Source: Euperipatoides rowelli (lineage: Eukaryota; Onychophora; Udeonychophora; Euonychophora; Peripatopsidae). From it: 12,677 bases of DNA. The DNA lies in assembly GCA_003024985.2 (NCBI GenBank), contig PXIH01S0003289.1, one strand, 5' to 3'. The notes beneath the pieces were generated by a model that did no database searches, was not told where the DNA came from, and saw only the letters and a program-made list of their open reading frames with translations. Below are positions 8,792 to 12,677 of this stretch, piece after piece (positions within the stretch are counted from its first letter, which is position 1; every line of letters begins with the position of its first letter). Both the position numbers and the translations under genes were made by a program.

Positions 8792-9935
8792 CACACAGGA
8801 GTGGGCAAGGTTTTTTTCTAAGTGTAGCCTAACATGGCTTTCAATAAGCTGCTGTCGCCTACATTAGGCTACCTACTATTCATTGGAGCCTAACAAAAAA
8901 GGTAATTAAAAATTCAATCAGAAATCAAAATATAGGTAATTTAGGTAGGTAGGTATCCCATATTTATATCGAAAAAATTCTGGACCCATTTGTAAACTAT
9001 AAAATTTGATGACTTTTTTTTTTGAGGGGGGGGGGGTTGACAAACTGATTGGAATATTTAGATATTTTAAACATATACGATATAGAATAAATGAAAGAAT
9101 TAAACAGACACCTTACCCTCAACAATAAATTATTCTTGATTCAAATGTAAGTGTACTTATATGTGAATATTTATATTAAAACATTTTAAGAATTCAAATC
9201 CATTTAATAAAAATAAAATAAACTTATTATTTTGACTCAACATGTGTGGCAGAAAATCTCATCTTATCCTAATTATTATTCAGAACTGAGTCAATTGACA
9301 GTAAGTTATATATAGTTATTTAAATAACTTTAGATTTGCAGCAAGTATATAATTTTAAAAAAAGGGTCTGTCCGGACTCAGGTTGACCATGAGGAAAACT
9401 AATCTGTCAAATATTATACTGAAATGAACTTGTTAGTCCTAGTTCGAATCCAATTAGTTAAAAAAAAAAATTAAGAAATTGTTAATAATGCATTTTGCAT
9501 TTTATCATGTAGTTATATAATGATATTTAGAATTTATGCTTCAATTTTGAAATTTTATTGCATGCATTTTTAAACAATAATTATTGACAATGTAAAAAAA
9601 AAACCAAAGCTAAAGAGTAAAGTATTTGTAATACATTACATACTACTAACAGTATATATTGCTTATGCTGTAATTAACCAAAATGTTTTTGGAGCTAAGG
9701 CGCAATCACTTTTAACAACAATAATTATAAACAAACCTATAAAAATATGGAAAGTTTGATTTTTGTTGTTGTTTTTGTTCCCAATGCTATTGCATTTAAT
9801 TGCAGAAAAATGAATCAATTACTTTATAATGTATACCAGGGCCACTTACTGCCTAGGCATAGTTTGCAAATGTGGCCTATATTAAACAAAAGGCCCATTT
9901 TTTAGAGTTCTTATACCTAATACAGACGGCATGCA
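8792..9935. other. Non-coding DNA beyond the retrotransposon break
   Basis: No reverse transcriptase continuation is found in any frame. Just past the break, GTAGCCTAA (8824-8832) and TTAGGCTAC (8864-8872) form a perfect 9-bp inverted repeat, and GAGCCTAAC recurs at about 8886. A poly-T/poly-G tract (T10 then G11, about 9014-9036) and short GTAG repeats near 8944 follow. GGCCAC (9840) and GTGGCC (9872) form a 6-bp inverted repeat. The rest is AT-rich with no gene. Confidence 0.5.
8824..8872. repeat. Inverted repeat next to the retrotransposon break
   Basis: GTAGCCTAA and TTAGGCTAC are exact 9-bp inverted copies with a 31-base loop, beginning 33 bases after the last recognisable reverse transcriptase codon. 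They may mark the end of an element inserted into pol, but no partner end was found. Confidence 0.45.
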
Positions 9936-10105
9936 GTCAGGATCCGTTATCTGTCCGCCAATATTTTTTATTTACAGTCTTAACCTTACCCTAACCATGA
10001 ACTCTAACTCCTACCATTATTCTCTAGGTCAAGATCCGTTATCTGTCAACCAATATTTTTATTTATAGTCCTAACCTTACCCTAACACTGAACCCAACTA
10101 TGTAT
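9936..10105 (+). repeat. 92-bp-period duplication of an F1 element end
   Basis: The blocks starting at 9936 and 10028 each run GTCA.GATCCGTTATCTGTC, then CAATATTTTTATTTA, AGTC.TAACCTTACCCTAAC and on to a GAAC string. They differ by several substitutions, so the duplication of the left terminal region is older than the exact 108-bp repeat at 3852. Confidence 0.75.
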
Positions 10106-10266
10106 TAAATCCACTTGCCCCAACCCAATTAATCTAAAGGTGAAATAATCCTTTTTTTTTTTTAATCGATTTTGATAATAGTGATAATTTTAATTGGTTA
10201 ACCAATAAATTGCTTCTTTTTTTTTTGCATATTATATTGGTGGAAAGATAACGGATTCTCACCCAA
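9936..10266 (+). mobile_element. MITE-like element, family F1, second copy
   Basis: The left end (9936 on, GTCAGGATCCGTTATCTGTC then CGCCAATAT) and the right end (about 10235-10266, ATATTGGTGG...GATAACGGATTCTC then ACCCAA) are inverted repeats of about 29 bp with a handful of mismatches. They match the ends of the F1 copy at 2946-3208. CCTAACCTTACCCTAAC and AGGTGAAATAATCC are also shared. The outermost TTGGG part of the left repeat is not evident, so the left edge is approximate. There is no coding capacity. Confidence 0.72.
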
Positions 10267-11335
10267 CCTGACATTTAGAATACATTTTTTTTTTTCATTT
10301 AATTATTTTTCTTTGACTGTGATGGGGAAGGAGGTGTATATTGGTTCTCAGGTGAGCTGCTGTTGTTTAAGGTCAGCCCTGTCTGGACTGATGAATGTGA
10401 TCTGCATATTATATGATATTTAAAAAAATAAAATTATAAATGTTATTTAAATTTGTCAAAATTATATGAACTCTAGTTTATTTGCATAATTAAAATTAGC
10501 CGCTTAATTATTCAGGAATCTTCCTGTTGATAACTGACCGGAATTCAGTATGATTGGAATAATTTAGTTTGTTAAAGTTTTTGAATTACTCATCATTAAA
10601 GAATTTATTTCATATTTGAGAACTGTTTTTTTTTTTTTTAAATATTATTATAATGAAGTATTTCTAATGCTATACCTCAAGTGTTAGATATTTTAAATGT
10701 AATGAGATGTGAACTTATGTGTTGAAATCAGATGTAAAAATTGTGAATTGAAAAGATAAATTTTGATGGTTCAAGATATTTCTTATCTTTTAGTTGCTTG
10801 TTAATTTAATATATTTAGCTGCCAGAGGTAATCTTATCATAAAGCATGCTAGCTATTTTTCATACCAGTTAAAGTGACTTTAATTTTTATATATATATTA
10901 TTTTGAATGATGGAAGAAAAAATTTTGAATGAAAGAGATACAGTGTTTCTTTTTTTATTTTAAGAACGGTGGTGTTCACACTGATCAGAAAACAACAAGT
11001 CTATAACACCTCTAAAAACAATAATATAACAATAAAGATTAATAAAAAGTTATTGTTAGTAATAGAACAGGAATAACATTAAAAATAAGGGCTATATAAT
11101 ATTAATAATGATGTGAAATACCTCTACATAATCACCCCTATCAAGTTTATAAAAATCACCTTAAGCATCAACCTAGGAAGACTATTGTTGAGGTTTTCAT
11201 ACATGCAGAAATATCAATATAAAGCTGCATAGTTAATACAACAATATATTAATACACCTATATGCTGTATTAGTGTATTTTCTAAACACCAGAGAGCCAC
11301 ACATAATAACCCCTGATATTTTCCCTTTTTTGAAA
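10267..11335. other. AT-rich non-coding DNA
   Basis: No gene is seen. A somewhat GC-richer stretch at about 10320-10400 contains GGTCAGCCCTGTCTGGACTG. Its inverse weakly resembles GTCCGGACTCAGGTTGACC at 9370, but not well enough to call element ends. The rest is AT-rich with poly-T runs. Confidence 0.45.
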
Positions 11336-11377
11336 GTGCTGGACTGATTTCGGCCTCTCGGGACTCATTAGCAGCAC
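11336..11377 (-). ncRNA. Degenerate hammerhead ribozyme, Penelope-like type I
   Basis: Read on the minus strand from 11377 to 11336, the order is stem I strand GTGCTG, core CTAATGA, stem II GTCCCGAGAGGCC, core GAAA, a two-base TC.A-type mini stem III, the cleavage triplet GTC, and CAGCAC. CAGCAC is fully complementary to the first strand. This is the complete layout of a minimal type I hammerhead with a very short stem III, the form reported in Penelope-like retroelements. The conserved core is CUGANGA; here it reads CUAAUGA, so core G5 is A. Stem II has one U-C mismatch, and the stem III pair next to GAAA would be a G-U wobble. Self-cleavage should be lost or very weak. I found no Penelope reverse transcriptase nearby. 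Confidence 0.7.
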
Positions 11378-12259
11378 TACATAGTGATAGTATGTTATGC
11401 TTAGATGTACTTTCTCAAACATTATTTTACATTTGGAAGATTTTATNAAATTTTTTATTAATAAATAAACTGAAGCAGCATTTTTGTAAAAATAGAATCA
11501 ATCTAAACTGAATCTTCTCACCTAAAAGTTTGCATTGGTAAGAGAAAGTTCCATTCCTGATTCAAGGATAGTTTTTTAAAGATGGAATTTCAGAAGATGT
11601 TTTCTCCTGCTCCGAACTGTTGCCTTTTCTAGACCCTATACATTTCGATAGATTTTCTTGATTTACACACTCGCTCATTTTTTTGCACCTATATTATTCA
11701 TTCATTCATAATCACATCCATCGTTCTTTATTCATACACAATCACAGGTTTCCAATAGTTTTACAGCCTGGGTAAGGTATGTGTGTGTCTTCCCAAAGCA
11801 ATCCCACGGTTAAATTTCAATGGAAGACCAAATGTTCGGCAATGCCCTTGGAAGATTCTCGAGAGAGGATGAGTCTGTGTAGCAGGAATTGGAGATTAGA
11901 GGGGACGAAGAAGAAATTTGCCTAGAGTGGATAGGACAAAAAAAACTTTATTAAACAGCGCAAAAAAGAATAAGAAAGGCCAAGTGAAACACACAATTTT
12001 TTTAATAACATTTGATTACTAAAACCTTAAAGCACAATTATTACTGAAATCTGTATAATTAAAGTCTACATTAGTACAATTTTAAACTCAGTAGGAATTA
12101 TATATACAATATTACTATTAAGAATTAGTTAATCTATATGATAACTAGTTTAAGTATATAATGAAGGAAAACTTGAAAATTAGTAATAAAATGTCTTAAT
12201 CTTAAAACCCAACTCTGATTTATATTATTAAGGGAGTCAAGAAGGGCATAGGCTTAGTT
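11378..12259. other. Non-coding DNA with a GC-richer island
   Basis: One N lies at 11447. The segment at about 11764-11935 is clearly less AT-rich than its surroundings and carries short open stretches on both strands (for example MEDQMFGNALGRFS from the ATG at about 11820, stopping at about 11878). None is long enough or recognisable enough to call an exon. It could be a piece of an old repeat or a diverged exon. The remainder, after about 11940, is AT-rich with no gene. Confidence 0.45.
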
Positions 12260-12318
12260 ATTATTTCACGTAATAGGGATAGGATTGGGGTTGGAGTTTA
12301 AGGTTAGAATATCTTTAC
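12260..12318 (-). repeat. Family F1 fragment, reverse orientation
   Basis: ATTATTTCAC at 12260, then GGATTGGGGTTGGAG, TAAGGTTAG and TATCTTTAC, follow the order of the reverse complement of the F1 interior in the 9936-10266 copy (AGGTGAAATAAT, CCAACCC..., CTAACCTTA, TTTATAG). No terminal repeat is preserved. The similarity is patchy, so this is an old remnant. Confidence 0.45.
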
Positions 12319-12371
12319 ATCATTTTCAAGCTTTCCTTCTTGATACTTTATTTTACAACTTAGGTTAGTAG

Positions 12372-12535
12372 TTCCTAACCAGTGGTATATGTGTCTCTGG
12401 GGGTATGCAAAAGGGTCAAAACGGGTACTTCAAACCTGAAAACACTTGAATAAAGTTTAAAGGTCACACAAAATGAATTTTTTTTTTTATGGTTTCATTT
12501 CAAAGAAAATTACTAAAAAAAAATATTCCACTTGG
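12372..12535 (+). repeat. Dispersed repeat F3, copy 2, possibly hAT-derived
   Basis: The segment from 12455 (GTTTAAAGGTCA) to 12535 matches 4425-4512, including an exact 22-base block at 12498-12519. The left side, AGTTCCTAACCAGTGGTATA followed by a GGGGGTATGC string, resembles the AGTGGTTCYYAACC-type ends of hAT non-autonomous elements. That link is tentative because no matching right end or 8-bp target duplication is visible. Poly-A runs follow. Confidence 0.5.
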
Positions 12536-12677
12536 TTAAAAAAAAAAATTCCTCCCCAAAAAAAAATTATTAAGAAATGAAATTAAGAAATATTTCTACT
12601 TAGGTCAGAGGTCACCAGAAACGATTCATTGAGTGTGAGGTTATTTTGTGACATCATATCAATGAAACAGTGTAATA

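Noticed and set aside
9432-9452. AGTTCGAATCC, resembling a tRNA B box, followed by an A-rich stretch
   Set aside because: The flanking bases do not form a T-arm stem, and no A box or acceptor pairing is found upstream, so neither a tRNA nor a SINE can be supported.
9367-10392. Possible long inverted repeat pairing GTCCGGACTCAGGTTGACC with the inverse of GGTCAGCCCTGTCTGGAC
   Set aside because: Alignment needs a gap and several mismatches, and no target duplication is seen. It is not distinguishable from chance.
10385-10395. CTGATGA core-like string as a second hammerhead
   Set aside because: No GAAA, stem II or complementary stem I follows at the required spacing.
1-12677. CRISPR array, bacterial operon or prophage
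   Set aside because: There are no regularly spaced repeats and no prokaryotic genes. Composition and retroelements indicate an animal genome.

Overview
This is AT-rich animal genomic DNA, almost certainly from an invertebrate. It has many poly-T and poly-A runs, no bacterial-type genes, no rRNA or tRNA gene and no intact protein-coding gene. A planorbid-type gastropod is my best guess, from the base composition, scattered TAGATCTAGA-like strings and the mobile-element repertoire. That guess is weak, and a cnidarian or another mollusc would also fit. Three single ambiguous bases (N at 3296, 4544 and 11447) point to a draft assembly.

The only protein-derived sequence is the decayed 5' part of a Ty3/gypsy LTR retrotransposon at about 6861-8791. 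In order it has a probable 5' LTR (6861-7175), a primer-binding site matching the 3' end of tRNA-Ser(GCU) (7176-7189), a gag pseudogene with two ruined CCHC zinc knuckles (7312-8106), and a pol pseudogene. The pol relic holds a retropepsin with its DTG triad and ILG motif and the first part of reverse transcriptase (8240-8791). Similarity stops abruptly at a PTDWV motif; the rest of pol and the 3' LTR are not in the window. Stops and frameshifts run through the whole relic, so it cannot act on its own.

The rest is a mosaic of small non-autonomous repeats. There is a complete piggyBac-type MITE with TTAA duplications (5804-6082). An inverted-repeat family F1 with TAACC-rich internal sequence has copies at 2946-3208 and 9936-10266 and reverse-oriented fragments near 2663-2757 and 12260-12318. 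A second foldback family F2 lies at 1515-1646 and about 2071-2235. A dispersed repeat F3 is shared by 4425-4512 and 12372-12535. An exact 108-bp direct duplication lies at 3852-4087, and hairpins cluster at 2372-2612.

The most unusual signal is on the minus strand at 11336-11377. It has the full layout of a minimal type I hammerhead ribozyme of the kind carried by Penelope-like retroelements, but with a core G changed to A.

I see no cooperating host gene system. The window reads as intergenic or intronic DNA built up by repeated transposition and decay.
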